DNA of 64,000 nt, taken from positions 1 to 64,000 of the forward strand of contig JAZOUD010000091.1 in NCBI GenBank assembly GCA_045658005.1, written 5' to 3'. A program made the translations under genes and the position numbers. The stretch comes from UBA2862 sp045658005 (GTDB lineage Bacteria; Bacillota; Clostridia; Christensenellales; Aristaeellaceae). The notes under the pieces were generated by a model, which was not told the origin of the DNA, did not search any database, and was given only the letters and a program-made list of their open reading frames with translations. Below, piece after piece: positions 16,426 to 25,146 of this stretch. Position 1 is the first letter of the stretch. Every line of letters starts with the position of its first letter.

Positions 16426-16669
16426 GAAAAAAGAAAAGCCCTCCCGTCCCGCATTGCCTGGGACGGAGAGCCTCCGCGGTGCCACCCGGCTTGCCTGCAG
16501 ATGAATACAGGCCGACTTGACGTGCGCTGTAGGGGGCGCGCCCCTCCGGCTCGTCGCCGGATGCTCGGAAAGCGGAAGCGAAGGGCCCGGGCCGCCGGTT
16601 CACACCCGCCACCGGCTCTCTGGACGCGCCAGGCCATCGCCTTTTTCCTCGATCGCAGTCTGTTTGATT
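16426..16669 (-). promoter_or_regulatory. T-box leader of serS (specifier AGC, serine)
   Basis: On the minus strand the T-box sequence GGGTGGCACCGCGG is at 16474-16487. It is followed by a G+C-rich terminator stem and TTTTCTTTTTT (16426-16471). Upstream, the Stem I kink-turn CAGAGAG and the distal loop are visible. The codon AGC (16563-16565) falls in the specifier position, followed by ATCCGG. The tyrosine T-box in this window has the same arrangement (codon, then ATCC), which supports the reading. Uncharged tRNA-Ser should stabilise the antiterminator and switch serS on. Confidence 0.92.
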
Positions 16670-16675
16670 GGTTTT

Positions 16676-16704
16676 ATTATAGTGCCTGACGGGGCATTTT
16701 GCAA
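16676..16704 (-). promoter_or_regulatory. Promoter of the serS T-box transcript
   Basis: On the minus strand TTGCAA (16699-16704), a 17-bp spacer and TATAAT (16676-16681) place the start just upstream of the T-box Stem I. Confidence 0.88.
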
Positions 16705-16776
16705 GTAAAGAAAAGGTATATCCACGCGGTTGCAGGTTCGATGGTTGGTATGACTGGTAAGAGCATAAATAGAAAT

Positions 16777-17364
16777 CTATTGATCCGTCCGCCACAGCAG
16801 CAGGACCTCCCGCCGCTCCGGCGCGCCCATGGCGTAGTGGGTCCCGTCGGTGCGGTTCAGCACTTCCACGCGCACCTCCCGGTTTTTGCGGGCGGGTTCG
16901 CCGGACACGGGCCAATAGTCCTCGCAGGGCTCGACTTCCTCCGCGAAGGGGTCGAACAGGCCGACCACGGTGTCTGACACCTTTTCCGTCAGAAGTACGT
17001 AGTGGCCGGTCTTTCCGTGCCAGACGCGCACCACCGCGCAGCCGCCCCTTTCAAGGCATCTCCAGGCGAGGCTGCCGCTTTGTATGGCGGCAAAATCCAT
17101 GTCCAGGAACGCGACCTTCAGTGGAAAACCGCACTTCTCGGCGAAGCACTCGAACCAGGCGGCCATGTAGCGCATGGAGGCCTTGGAGGTGCCCGCCTTG
17201 CCGGGCTCGCCGCCGTCGGCGTAGGCGTCGAGGCCCATCGTCCAGATGTGCTTGAGCAGCACCGGGGGAATCTCCTCCCGCTCAAACAGGAAGCGCATGG
17301 CGTTTGTGATGCTGGTGGGTCCGCAGTCGTAACAGGAGGTTTGGTGAATCAGTTGGTTCCTCAT
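16777..17364 (-). CDS. C39-like papain-fold cysteine protease family protein
   Basis: The product has 195 residues. QTSCYDCGPTSITNAMRFLF (about 8-27) carries the catalytic Cys in a CGPT/S setting, GHYVLLTEK (about 111-119) the catalytic His, and LFDPF the Asp, the triad order of the C39-like peptidases and cysteine transglutaminase-like proteins. There is no signal peptide or membrane segment and no bacteriocin exporter nearby, so a leader-peptidase role in bacteriocin export is not supported. AAAGAGG lies 9 nt before the ATG. It stands alone between the serS promoter region and the amino-acid transporter. The substrate is unknown. Confidence 0.7.
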   Translation of the reverse strand: MRNQLIHQTSCYDCGPTSITNAMRFLFEREEIPPVLLKHIWTMGLDAYADGGEPGKAGTSKASMRYMAAWFECFAEKCGFPLKVAFLDMDFAAIQSGSLAWRCLERGGCAVVRVWHGKTGHYVLLTEKVSDTVVGLFDPFAEEVEPCEDYWPVSGEPARKNREVRVEVLNRTDGTHYAMGAPERREVLLLWRTDQ

Positions 17365-17397
17365 GTCTGTCAGCCTCTTTCACTATGAACATACCTC

Positions 17398-17452
17398 GTA
17401 GGGGCGCTCTCCGAGCGCCCGCGGGCGATTGGAAATCGCCCCTACGGATACG
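17398..17452. repeat. GC-rich palindromic intergenic repeat (CGTAGGGGCG...CGCCCCTACG)
   Basis: Outer arms CGTAGGGGCG and CGCCCCTACG enclose further inverted segments (GGGCGCTCTCCGAGCGCCC and GGGCGATTGGAAATCGCCC), giving a multi-hairpin structure between the C39-like gene and the ABC transporter operon. It resembles the small palindromic units that recur in intergenic DNA of Clostridia. Confidence 0.7.
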
Positions 17453-17504
17453 TTCATTATATCGTGGCGCGGCTTAGCCGCATGATGCTTGCTATGAAAT
17501 GATT

Positions 17505-18260
17505 TCAGTTGCGGATGGATTGCAGGAAGTCCAGGGCGCGCTGGCTACTGGGTTGGGTGAAAAACGCCTCCGGGGTGTTCTCTTCGATGATGCTGCCGCC
17601 GTCCATGAAGATCACCCGGCTGGCCACCCGGCGGGCGAAGTTCATCTCGTGGGTGACGATCAGCATGGTCATGCCGTCGGCGGCCAGTTCGGTCATCACG
17701 TTCAGCACCTCGCCGATCATCTCCGGGTCGAGGGCGCTTGTGGGCTCGTCGAACAGCATGGCCCTGGGATGCATGGCCAGGGCGCGGGCGATGGCGGCGC
17801 GCTGCTGCTGGCCGCCGGAGAGCTGGGCGGGCAGCTTGTGGGCCTGGTCGGCCACGCCCACCCGGTCGAGCAGCGCCATGGCCTCGTCCTTCGCCGCCTT
17901 CCTGTTCAGCTTCAATACGCCGGTTGGCGCGAGGATCATGTTGTCCAGCACCGTCATGTGGGAAAACAGGTTGAAGGATTGGAACACCATGCCGATCCGG
18001 CTGCGCAGCGCGGCCAGCTGTCGCCCCTCCTGGGGCAGGGGAACGCCCTCGATCAGGATCTCGCCGGAATCGATGGTCTCCAGCCGGTTGACGGTGCGGC
18101 ACAGGGTGGACTTGCCCGAGCCGGAGGGCCCGATGATCACCACCACCTCGCCCTTCCCGACGGACAGGGAGATGTCCTTCAATACGTGGAGATCGCCGTA
18201 GTGCTTGTCGACGTGCCGAAGCTCGATGACCGGCACATCCCGGGTTTGAATCTGTGTCAT
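17505..18260 (-). CDS. Polar amino-acid ABC transporter ATP-binding protein
   Basis: The product has 251 residues. Walker A GPSGSGKST (about 43-51), Q-loop, signature LSGGQQQRAAIARAL (about 147-161) and Walker B MLFDEPTSALDPE are all present, and the closest pattern is GlnQ/HisP. It powers import through the two permeases encoded directly upstream. The ATG overlaps the stop of the preceding permease by 4 nt. It is the last gene of the four-gene unit binding protein-permease-permease-ATPase, whose promoter is near 20890. The substrate is a polar or charged amino acid. The Cys/Arg-containing leader peptide hints at cystine or arginine, but this is not proven. Confidence 0.93.
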   Translation of the reverse strand: MTQIQTRDVPVIELRHVDKHYGDLHVLKDISLSVGKGEVVVIIGPSGSGKSTLCRTVNRLETIDSGEILIEGVPLPQEGRQLAALRSRIGMVFQSFNLFSHMTVLDNMILAPTGVLKLNRKAAKDEAMALLDRVGVADQAHKLPAQLSGGQQQRAAIARALAMHPRAMLFDEPTSALDPEMIGEVLNVMTELAADGMTMLIVTHEMNFARRVASRVIFMDGGSIIEENTPEAFFTQPSSQRALDFLQSIRN

Positions 18261-19093
18261 GCGGCGCCTCCTTGACGTTGGACGGTCGGACGCTGGTTGC
18301 CCTGCGCGATGCGGTCGGACAGCCGGTTCAGGGCGTAGTTGATGAGGATGTAGATCACCGCCACCACCAGGTATACCGATACCAGCGCGTCATGGCTGGT
18401 GATCAGCACCTTGGCGTGCTGCATCAGGTCCGCGTAGGAGACCACGTAGGCGAAGGTGGTATCCTTCAACACGATCACCAGCTCGGAGATCAGCGAGGGG
18501 ATCACGAAGCGCAGGGCCTGGGGAAACACGACCTGGTAGAAGGTCCGCGTGTTTGACAGCCCCAGGGACAGCGCGGCCTCGGTCTGCCCCTTCGGCACGG
18601 CATTGACGCCCGCCCGGAAGGCCTCGGCGATGATGCCGCTGGCGGAGATGGCGCAGGGCAGCGTGATGCGCCAGAACGCGCCCAGGTTCACGCCCATGCG
18701 GGGCAACACCAGGAAGAAGAAATAGATCAGCAGCAGCGTGGGCACGCCCCGGGTGAACTCGATCATCGCTGTGGCGATCCACCGCGGTACGGGGTTTTGC
18801 CGCAGCTTGCCGCGCATCAGTATAAAGCCCAGGGCGATGGCGATCACGGCAGCCGTGAGCGCCGCCTTCAGCGTGCTGAGCAGCCCCTGGCCGAGGTAGC
18901 GCCAGGTACTCCATTTCAAGAAGAAATCCCAGTACCGGGCATCCAGCTGGCCCTGCCGGGCGAACTGGCGTATAACGAGAAAGAGCAGGAAGCCCAGCCC
19001 TATGAGCGCCAGCGCGGTGAAGACGGCGACGCGGCGGCGCGTCCTGGGTCCCGGGGCCTCGTAGAGCCGGTCGCGAATCGAAGGCGCGCTCAT
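18257..19093 (-). CDS. Amino-acid ABC transporter permease (HisM/GlnP type)
   Basis: The product has 278 residues. After a cytoplasmic N-terminus there is a membrane segment (about 21-45) and then the binding-protein-dependent permease domain with about five helices. The EAA loop region reads EAFRAGVNAVPKGQTEAALSLGLSNTRTFYQVVFPQALRFVIPSL (about 163-207). That loop docks on the ATPase. Start and stop overlap both neighbours by 4 nt (ATGA), so the two permeases and the ATPase are translationally coupled. Confidence 0.92.
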   Translation of the reverse strand: MSAPSIRDRLYEAPGPRTRRRVAVFTALALIGLGFLLFLVIRQFARQGQLDARYWDFFLKWSTWRYLGQGLLSTLKAALTAAVIAIALGFILMRGKLRQNPVPRWIATAMIEFTRGVPTLLLIYFFFLVLPRMGVNLGAFWRITLPCAISASGIIAEAFRAGVNAVPKGQTEAALSLGLSNTRTFYQVVFPQALRFVIPSLISELVIVLKDTTFAYVVSYADLMQHAKVLITSHDALVSVYLVVAVIYILINYALNRLSDRIAQGNQRPTVQRQGGAA

Positions 19094-19755
19094 CGCAGTA
19101 TCCTCACTTTCTTATCGATCCTGCCGCCCACCCAGCCGATGACCAGCGCGGTGGCCACGTACAGCGCGGCGGAGATGGCGAAGGCCAGTATGCCGCCCAC
19201 GGCGCGGCTGTTGATGTAGTTCACCACGCCGGTCAGCTCCAGCTGGTTGGGCCGCAGCGGCACCTGGGAGCCCAGCGCCGTGGTGAGCATCGTGCCCACC
19301 ACCAGGCTGGTCATGGGCAGCACCGTGCTTCGCAGCGCCTGGGGAATGACGATCCTGCCGATCAGTTGGGTGAACGTGAGCCCCAGGGCGCGGGCGGCCT
19401 CGATTTCGCCAGGGCTGATGGTGTTCATGCCGCTCATCAGGTGCTCCGAGCAGAAGGCGGAGGGAATCAGCACGGAGGCGACGATGACGCACATCTCATA
19501 GGAGAGCAGCACCCTGAGCCTCGGCAGCGCGTAGACCAGCAGGATCAGCAGGGCCGCGCCGGGGATGTTGCGGAAGACCTGCACGAAAAAATCCCCGAAC
19601 ACCCGAAGGGGCTTCACGGGGCACACGCGCAGCACCGTAATCACCACGCCAATGACAAAAGCGCCGGCAAAGCACAGCGCCGTCAACCGCCAGGTGTTCA
19701 GCAGCGCACGGAGGTAGAGGTCGCCGTATTCAGAAAGCAGGGCGGATAAGCTCAT
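19090..19755 (-). CDS. Amino-acid ABC transporter permease (HisQ/GlnP type)
   Basis: The product has 221 residues, predicted to have five membrane helices. The EAA loop (ISPGEIEAARALGLTFTQLIGRIVIPQALRSTVLPM, about 119-154) is typical. I start it at MSLSALLSEYG (19755), which has AAAGGAG 5 nt upstream. An earlier in-frame ATG at 19788 lies in the intergenic stretch and has no site. It forms the heterodimeric pore with the downstream permease. The binding-protein gene ends 60 nt upstream. Confidence 0.92.
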   Translation of the reverse strand: MSLSALLSEYGDLYLRALLNTWRLTALCFAGAFVIGVVITVLRVCPVKPLRVFGDFFVQVFRNIPGAALLILLVYALPRLRVLLSYEMCVIVASVLIPSAFCSEHLMSGMNTISPGEIEAARALGLTFTQLIGRIVIPQALRSTVLPMTSLVVGTMLTTALGSQVPLRPNQLELTGVVNYINSRAVGGILAFAISAALYVATALVIGWVGGRIDKKVRILR

Positions 19756-19815
19756 GGGGCTCCTTTCAGGCGCAGGGCCCCGCGCCATGCGCGAGACCCT
19801 GCGAAGGGAATTGGG

Positions 19816-20730
19816 TTATTCGCCGATCACGGGCGGCTCGGGGGCGGTCTCAGCGCCGCCGGTGCGGTCGCCCAGGCTGATCTGCCACAGCTGGGTCCAC
19901 AGGCCCGCCTCCTCGATCTGCTTCAGGAAGTCGTTCACGAAGGCCACGCCGTCGGAATCCTTCGGCAGGCCGATGCCGTAGTTGTCGTCCTGGCCGAAGA
20001 TACCGGCCACGGCGTACTTGCCGGGGTTGCGCACGATGGAGCCCAGGATCAGCGTGTAGTCGGTCACATAGGCGTCGGCGCGTCCCACCTCGACGTCCTG
20101 GCGGGCGGTCTCGTCGTCAATCTCCTCCTGCACGATGGCTTCGGGGGCGTACTCGGCCAGTATGGCGGGGCCGCTGGAGCCCTGCTGGGTGGCAACCACC
20201 TTGCCGGCGAGATCGTCCAGGCCCTTGATCGCCTCGTTGCCCGCGGCGATGAGGATGCCCTGCTTGGAGGTGAAGTAGGGGCCGGCGAAGGAGATGACCT
20301 CCTGCCGGGAGGGCAGTATGGAGTAGGTGGCGAACACGGCGTCCACCTGGTCGGAGATCAGCACGTCCTCGCGGGTGGAGGAGGTCACCTGGGTGAATTC
20401 CCAGGCGTTGGGATCGCCGAAGATGTAGTTGGCCAGCAGCTGGTAAAGGCCGGCGTCAAAGCCGCGATAGTGGCCGTCCTCCTCGTCCAGCAGGCTGAAC
20501 AGGAAGGACTGGGCGGTGGTGCCCACGCGCAGCTTGCCGGCGGCCTTGACCTTGCTGGCCCACTGGCTGGCGGCGACGGCATCGTCGTCGGCCACGGGAC
20601 CGGAAGCCACCAGCGCGTCAAAGGCTTCCTTGTCGATGGCGTTGCTCTGCGCCTCCTCGGCGAAGGCGGCAAAGCTCAGGATCAGCAGGGCCGCCAGCAG
20701 CGCGGCCAGGATTGTATTCAAACGCTTCAT
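19816..20730 (-). CDS. Amino-acid ABC transporter substrate-binding protein (family 3)
   Basis: The product has 304 residues. A Sec signal peptide (MKRLNTILAALLAALLILSF, cleavage likely after FAAFA at 24) leads into an SBP_bac_3 domain (GKLRVGTTAQSFLFSLLDEEDGHYRGFDAGLYQLLANYIF, DAVFATYSILPSRQEVISFAGPYF, then the second lobe). There is no lipobox cysteine at the cleavage site, which is unusual for a binding protein in a Gram-positive cell. The ATG has GAAAGGAAG upstream. It is the first structural gene of the transporter unit and lies 60 nt after a 17-codon reading frame that may be a regulatory leader peptide. Confidence 0.9.
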   Translation of the reverse strand: MKRLNTILAALLAALLILSFAAFAEEAQSNAIDKEAFDALVASGPVADDDAVAASQWASKVKAAGKLRVGTTAQSFLFSLLDEEDGHYRGFDAGLYQLLANYIFGDPNAWEFTQVTSSTREDVLISDQVDAVFATYSILPSRQEVISFAGPYFTSKQGILIAAGNEAIKGLDDLAGKVVATQQGSSGPAILAEYAPEAIVQEEIDDETARQDVEVGRADAYVTDYTLILGSIVRNPGKYAVAGIFGQDDNYGIGLPKDSDGVAFVNDFLKQIEEAGLWTQLWQISLGDRTGGAETAPEPPVIGE

Positions 20731-20790
20731 GGTTCAATCTTCCTTTCGTTGCATTTGGATTATTGGCGGGGAACGGACGACGCGGGGCGT

Positions 20791-20844
20791 TCACATTCGA
20801 TCCAGCGTCCGCTTCCAACATCGCCGGTTTGCGCAGATGTTCAT
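20791..20844 (-). CDS. Candidate leader peptide of the amino-acid transporter operon
   Basis: A 17-codon frame reads MNICANRRCWKRTLDRM and ends in TGA. GGAGGAG lies exactly 8 nt before its ATG, a stronger site than that of the real transporter gene. It holds two Cys, four Arg and one Trp. It sits between the operon promoter (20876-20904) and the binding-protein gene. The layout suggests translation-dependent control responding to Cys or Arg supply. No intrinsic terminator is evident between it and the gene, so control might act on translation or through Rho. This is inference from layout alone. Confidence 0.5.
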   Translation of the reverse strand: MNICANRRCWKRTLDRM

Positions 20845-20875
20845 CACATTGGCTCCTCCCTGAAGAATTGATAAA

Positions 20876-20904
20876 ATTCTACTTGATTGATGGGCAGGTG
20901 TCAA
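20876..20904 (-). promoter_or_regulatory. Promoter of the amino-acid transporter operon
   Basis: On the minus strand consensus TTGACA (20899-20904) and TAGAAT (20876-20881) are separated by 17 bp. The start near 20869 leaves about 25 nt before the candidate leader peptide. Confidence 0.88.
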
Positions 20905-21171
20905 ATACCGAAGATTTATCTCTGGATATAGATTGAATTTATACATGAAATTGGGGATGGCCCGCGCTGTCATCTTTGCACCTTCTGGATGACAGCACGA
21001 ACCGTCCCTACTATCACAGGGATGGATGTGGTATGGGAATTTCAAAAGTACCTCTACAAAAAAAGCCGGCCGTGTAAAGACCAGCTTTTTCATCCATATG
21101 CCGCTCAGTGCAGCATATCTGTTCGTATTTAATATCGATCAATTTTCCTGCTGTAGAAATACTATCCCCCG

Positions 21172-22956
21172 TCAGCAATAGTATTTGGTCAGGAAATACG
21201 TTCTCTCCCAATCCACGAGCTTCCTGTCGGATTCCCTTTCCGGGTGGATATCGAATTCCTCAAACACCATCAGCCACTTGTTTTCCGTATCATAGAGCGG
21301 CCACACATGGTCCTTGCCGTCCGGGGAGATGTCCGCAGTCAGCGAGGGATTGCCGGTCTTTGCGAACTGAACCAACATCCTGCGCATGGTTTTGGAGAAG
21401 GTTTCATCAAACTGCCTTCCCGTGAATCCCGTGATCTCCGGATGATTTAAGAGCGTGGCAAGCTCTATTGAATGTCCGCATTTCATAAACGGAACCGTGG
21501 ATTCAACCGCGAAGAGCCAGGTGTAGGATTTGCCGCCGGCTTTGGTCTGGTTCTCCGACAGCCGGATGAGCGGCGCGGTATACCACAGATGATCGATAAA
21601 ACGGAGAACATTGTCGTAATCCTCTCCCTGCACATCGTTGCGGAAGCTCTCGATCAATGCCTTCTCTTCCTCCGTCATTTCGGCCGTCTTCCGCGCGATA
21701 ACGCCGTTAAGGATATTAACAGCAGGCTCCACGCCGCCACAAGCGTGTATGTAATAATTCGATTCGTCCTTGTTGCACCCCTGAAGGATCTCTATATCCC
21801 TGGCCGCGCCGTTGGCGTAAGCCTCATAGGGATCCAGAGGCAGCCATTTTCCGTCCTTCTCCGGGGTCACGCGGGCATAAAGACGGGTGAAGTCCGCAAG
21901 CAGGAGATCCTGGATACTGACCTTCTGCAGGTCTGCCACGGTCTTGCAGCCAAGCTCCTCCATCAATTCTGTGGTACACTAAATGGCCTGCTCCGTCGTC
22001 CGGGTAAGGCAGGGGGAGCCGCTGTCGGCGATGACGCGCTTGATATACTCGTGGGAGCCCGGAACCAGCGGGAGCAGAGATGCGCTTCCGCCGCCGGAGG
22101 ACTCGCCGAAGACGGTCACGCGGTCGGGATCGCCGCCGAAGCCCGCGATGTTTTCATGAATCCATTTCAGAGCCATTATCTGATCCAGGATTCCCAGATT
22201 CTGGGCGTCGGGGTAGTCCGCGCCATCCGGCAGGTGGGACAGGTGGAGGAATCCGAAGACGCCGAGCCGGTACGGGATGGAAACAAAGATGACGTCGTTA
22301 TTCTCTTTCACAAAATTGCAGCAATCATACAACGGGTCAACCGTACCGCCAAGCACATACCCGCCGCCATGGATCCATACGATGACCGGCTTCTTTTCCG
22401 TGTCCGCATTGCCCGTCGTCCAGATGTCCAGATACAGGCAGTCCTCACCCTGATAGTAAAGACTTGCCGTTTCGCTGAAATCTATCATTTGATGGGCACT
22501 CTTCGCGTTGTAATACGCCTCGTACACGCCGTCGTCCGGTTCAAACGCCACCGGCGCCTTCCAGCGGTATTCTCCCACGGGCTGCTTTCCCACGAAGGGA
22601 ATGCCCTTGTAGGCGATAACCCCATCTGACTTCCTGCCGACGAAGGTGCCGTTGACGCATTTGACCGTCAGTGATTTGTCATACTGTTCGTCTGTGATCT
22701 TCCTGTTTTCGCCGTACTGAGCCCGCACCTTTGCTTTTTCTTCTTCCAATATTACCTGCTCTTCTGCGTTCAAAGGTCTTGTAGTCTGTGCGGATTCTTC
22801 CCTCAATGTGCTGTTCTCATTTGTTTTATTATTTTGCCCGTCTATGCCCGTACCGGTCGGTTCCGCATACACCGTCAAGCCCATCCCCGACATCAGCCCC
22901 AGCATCAGCACAAGGCTGAGCAGGATACCCAAAAGTCGTATAATACTGTGTTTCAT
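21172..22956 (-). pseudogene. Carboxylesterase type B, interrupted by an in-frame TAG
   Basis: One continuous frame of about 595 codons is broken once, by TAG at 21979-21981 (codon 326). Before it lie a signal peptide (MKHSIIRLLGILLSLVLML..., mature end near VYAEP), the esterase core CVNGTFVGRKSDGVIAYKGIPF, EDCLYLDIWTT, WIHGGGYVLGG and the nucleophile elbow GESSGGGS. After it lie GCNKDESNYY and KCGHSIELATLL, the regions of the acid and His of the triad. Both halves stay in the same frame, so a single base change (for example GAG to TAG) explains it. Local base composition is less GC-rich than that of the neighbours, so the gene may be acquired. A sequencing error or amber read-through are alternatives. 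Confidence 0.82.
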
Positions 22957-23402
22957 TGTGTGTTCTCCTCCTATTCTTTGCCGCCCGCAGCGGCATGGTT
23001 TACTTGGTTGTGTAGCTGCACCGGGCAGCGCGCAAAAAACCGCCGAACCTGACAGGGTATAACACGTGGTGATGGTTCTCTGTGCGCTCCTCTGACTCCC
23101 AAACTGTCAACACAGAGAACCGTCCCCGCATGTTGTTATTTACAACAGCAATGTTCATCATGACATTCACCTCATTTCTTTTCTGGTATCTGTTACTGTT
23201 CTGACGTGTCTGCACCTTCTGTGGTGGCATAGAGGCCGCCGCCACGACTGAACAGATACCTTTTCTGTATTATTTCCAAACCTGACAGGGTATACCAACC
23301 CCGTCAAATCCGACGGTTACCCATTGCGAGGGTGCAGTCAACCCATGCTGTGGCGTGCGGGTAAAGCGCGGTTCTCCATGGCTGTCAAGTTCTGAACGCT
23401 CC
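22957..23402. other. Gene-free stretch with direct and inverted repeats
   Basis: About 450 bases upstream of the esterase hold no convincing gene. AACCTGACAGGGTATA occurs identically at 23046-23061 and 23279-23294. GGTTCTCTGTG (23074-23084) and CACAGAGAACC (23111-23121) form an inverted repeat. A GAACCGTCCC motif recurs at about 23116 and 20999, on the two sides of the esterase. This looks like the scar of a small mobile or recombining element. Confidence 0.5.
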
Positions 23403-23446
23403 TCACTGCGCCGCCGAATAATACCGCTCCAGCCTGCTGCGGCAGC

Positions 23447-25093
23447 TCAGGAACACGACGTGCATGCTGGGGTCAACTGGGTGCCCATGCCCTCTACCAT
23501 GATCTGGGCGGCCTTGTCGTAGCTCATGGGCGCCTTGTAGACGCGCTTGCTCACCAGGGCGTCGTAGACGTCCGCCACCGCCATGATGCGGGCCTCCAGC
23601 GGGATCATCTCGCCCACCAGGCCCTCCGGGTAGCCCTTGCCGTCCCAGCGCTCGTGGTGGTAGCGGGCCACGTGATAGGCGGTCTGCACCAGGTGTTCCT
23701 CCTCCATGCCCTCCAGCAGGATCTTGACCATCTGCCCGCTGATGGTGGAGTGGGTCTTCATGATGGTGTACTCCTCCGGCGTCAGCCGGCCGGGCTTGTT
23801 GAGGATGCTGGAATCGATGCTCACCTTGCCCAGGTCGTGCATCGGCGCGGTCCGCACGAGGTCCTTGGCCAGGGCGTCGGGGAGGGGGAAGTACTGGTTC
23901 AGCTGGATGTCCTCCACCAGGATGCGCACCACGTCACTGGTGCGCTTGACGTGGCCGCCGGTGTTGCTGTCACGGTTTTCAACCATGTCCGCCAGGCTCA
24001 GCACCAGCTTTTGCTGCATGGCCTCGACGTTGTGGGTCTTTTCGGCCACCTCCTGGTTGAGGCGGGCGTTGAAGTCGGCGAGGATCTCCATGTTCCGGGT
24101 CTCCTCGGTGGCGTCCCGGATGTCGATCAGGTAGCCCTGGGTCAGGCCGTTGCGGTAGCGGATCGGGGCGATCTCATAGGCGAGGGTCTTTTCGCCCACG
24201 CGAAAGGTGGCCGTGGTCGTGCCGTTGTCGTTGTAGTTTTCGATGACGCTGCGCAGGTGCTTCCCGGACGGGCTGTCCGCCGGGATGACGGCGTCCGCCC
24301 GCTGGTTTTTCAGGTCGGGCAGGATGTCAAAGCACCGCTCGGTGGCGCGGAGGAACAGGCCGTTCAGGTCGATGGCGATATAGCCGCGGCTCAGGGCCTT
24401 CTGGTTGTCGGCAATCAGGCTGAAAATATCATGGGCGCGGTTGCGGTCGTAATTCAGCACGAGCAGCACGTCGCCGGCCATGTACAGGTAGGGCATACCG
24501 GAAAAATGCATGTCCAGCAGGCTTTCAAGCCCATAGATCACGATGCCCGCGACGACGAAAAACATATAGAAGCCCAGCGTGCGGCGGGAATGGGTCCTGC
24601 GGTGGGACTGGAGGATGGCCACAATGCCGACGACCACGATCAGCAGCGCCAGCAAAAAGGTGAGGTGGGAGAAGACGAAGGAGCCGCCGACCATACGGGT
24701 GGCGTAGCCGTCGCCGGTATCCGTGATCTGGACCATGCCTTCGGGCACGCCCCTGCGGAAGGTCGCCCAGATGGGAAACAGCTGGGCAAAGGCGGCGATG
24801 TATACGAAGAATTTGAGCCAGGGATTGACGGGGATCGCCAGGTGTCGCAGCAGAGAAAAGAGTATGACGGCCAGCAGCACCGTGGTGCCCAGGTTGATGA
24901 ACACAAAGAGCACCAGGGCGGCCTCCTGCGAGGCCGTCTGCGTCTTCAGCCAGTACCCCATGATGATGAAGGGCAGCAGCAGCGATATGGACCAGTCATA
25001 GCTGTTCACGCGATCGTCGTTTCTCAGCGCAAACAGGAGCGTGGCCAGAACCGAGATCACCAGGCAAATGCCAAAGCCGGCAGTAACCATCAT
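23447..25093 (-). CDS. Membrane HD-GYP domain protein with 7TM and PAS-like sensor, C-terminus frameshifted
   Basis: The protein has 548 residues as read. About seven hydrophobic helices fill residues 1-215. A PAS-like module follows (about 230-345), then HD-GYP with MHDLGK and HHERWDGKGYPEGL. HD-GYP proteins hydrolyse cyclic di-GMP or related dinucleotides. The last residues after GMGTQ (LTPACTSCS) do not match the family. Shifting the frame by one base restores DPSMHVVFLSCRSRLERYY... to a TGA at 23403-23405, so one base was probably lost in the TTGACC stretch near 23475. The catalytic core is complete, so the truncated form may still work. It is the third gene of a run with the pseudokinase and a second HD-GYP gene. 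Confidence 0.85.
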   Translation of the reverse strand: MMVTAGFGICLVISVLATLLFALRNDDRVNSYDWSISLLLPFIIMGYWLKTQTASQEAALVLFVFINLGTTVLLAVILFSLLRHLAIPVNPWLKFFVYIAAFAQLFPIWATFRRGVPEGMVQITDTGDGYATRMVGGSFVFSHLTFLLALLIVVVGIVAILQSHRRTHSRRTLGFYMFFVVAGIVIYGLESLLDMHFSGMPYLYMAGDVLLVLNYDRNRAHDIFSLIADNQKALSRGYIAIDLNGLFLRATERCFDILPDLKNQRADAVIPADSPSGKHLRSVIENYNDNGTTTATFRVGEKTLAYEIAPIRYRNGLTQGYLIDIRDATEETRNMEILADFNARLNQEVAEKTHNVEAMQQKLVLSLADMVENRDSNTGGHVKRTSDVVRILVEDIQLNQYFPLPDALAKDLVRTAPMHDLGKVSIDSSILNKPGRLTPEEYTIMKTHSTISGQMVKILLEGMEEEHLVQTAYHVARYHHERWDGKGYPEGLVGEMIPLEARIMAVADVYDALVSKRVYKAPMSYDKAAQIMVEGMGTQLTPACTSCS

Positions 25094-25146
25094 TCAGCTT
25101 CCTTTCCCCAGAATTACAGATCGGCAGTGTCCGGTCGCGGCCCGAT

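Noticed and set aside
16777..17364. Bacteriocin-processing C39 peptidase
   Set aside because: The catalytic pattern fits the C39-like fold, but there is no ABC exporter fusion, double-glycine precursor or immunity gene nearby.
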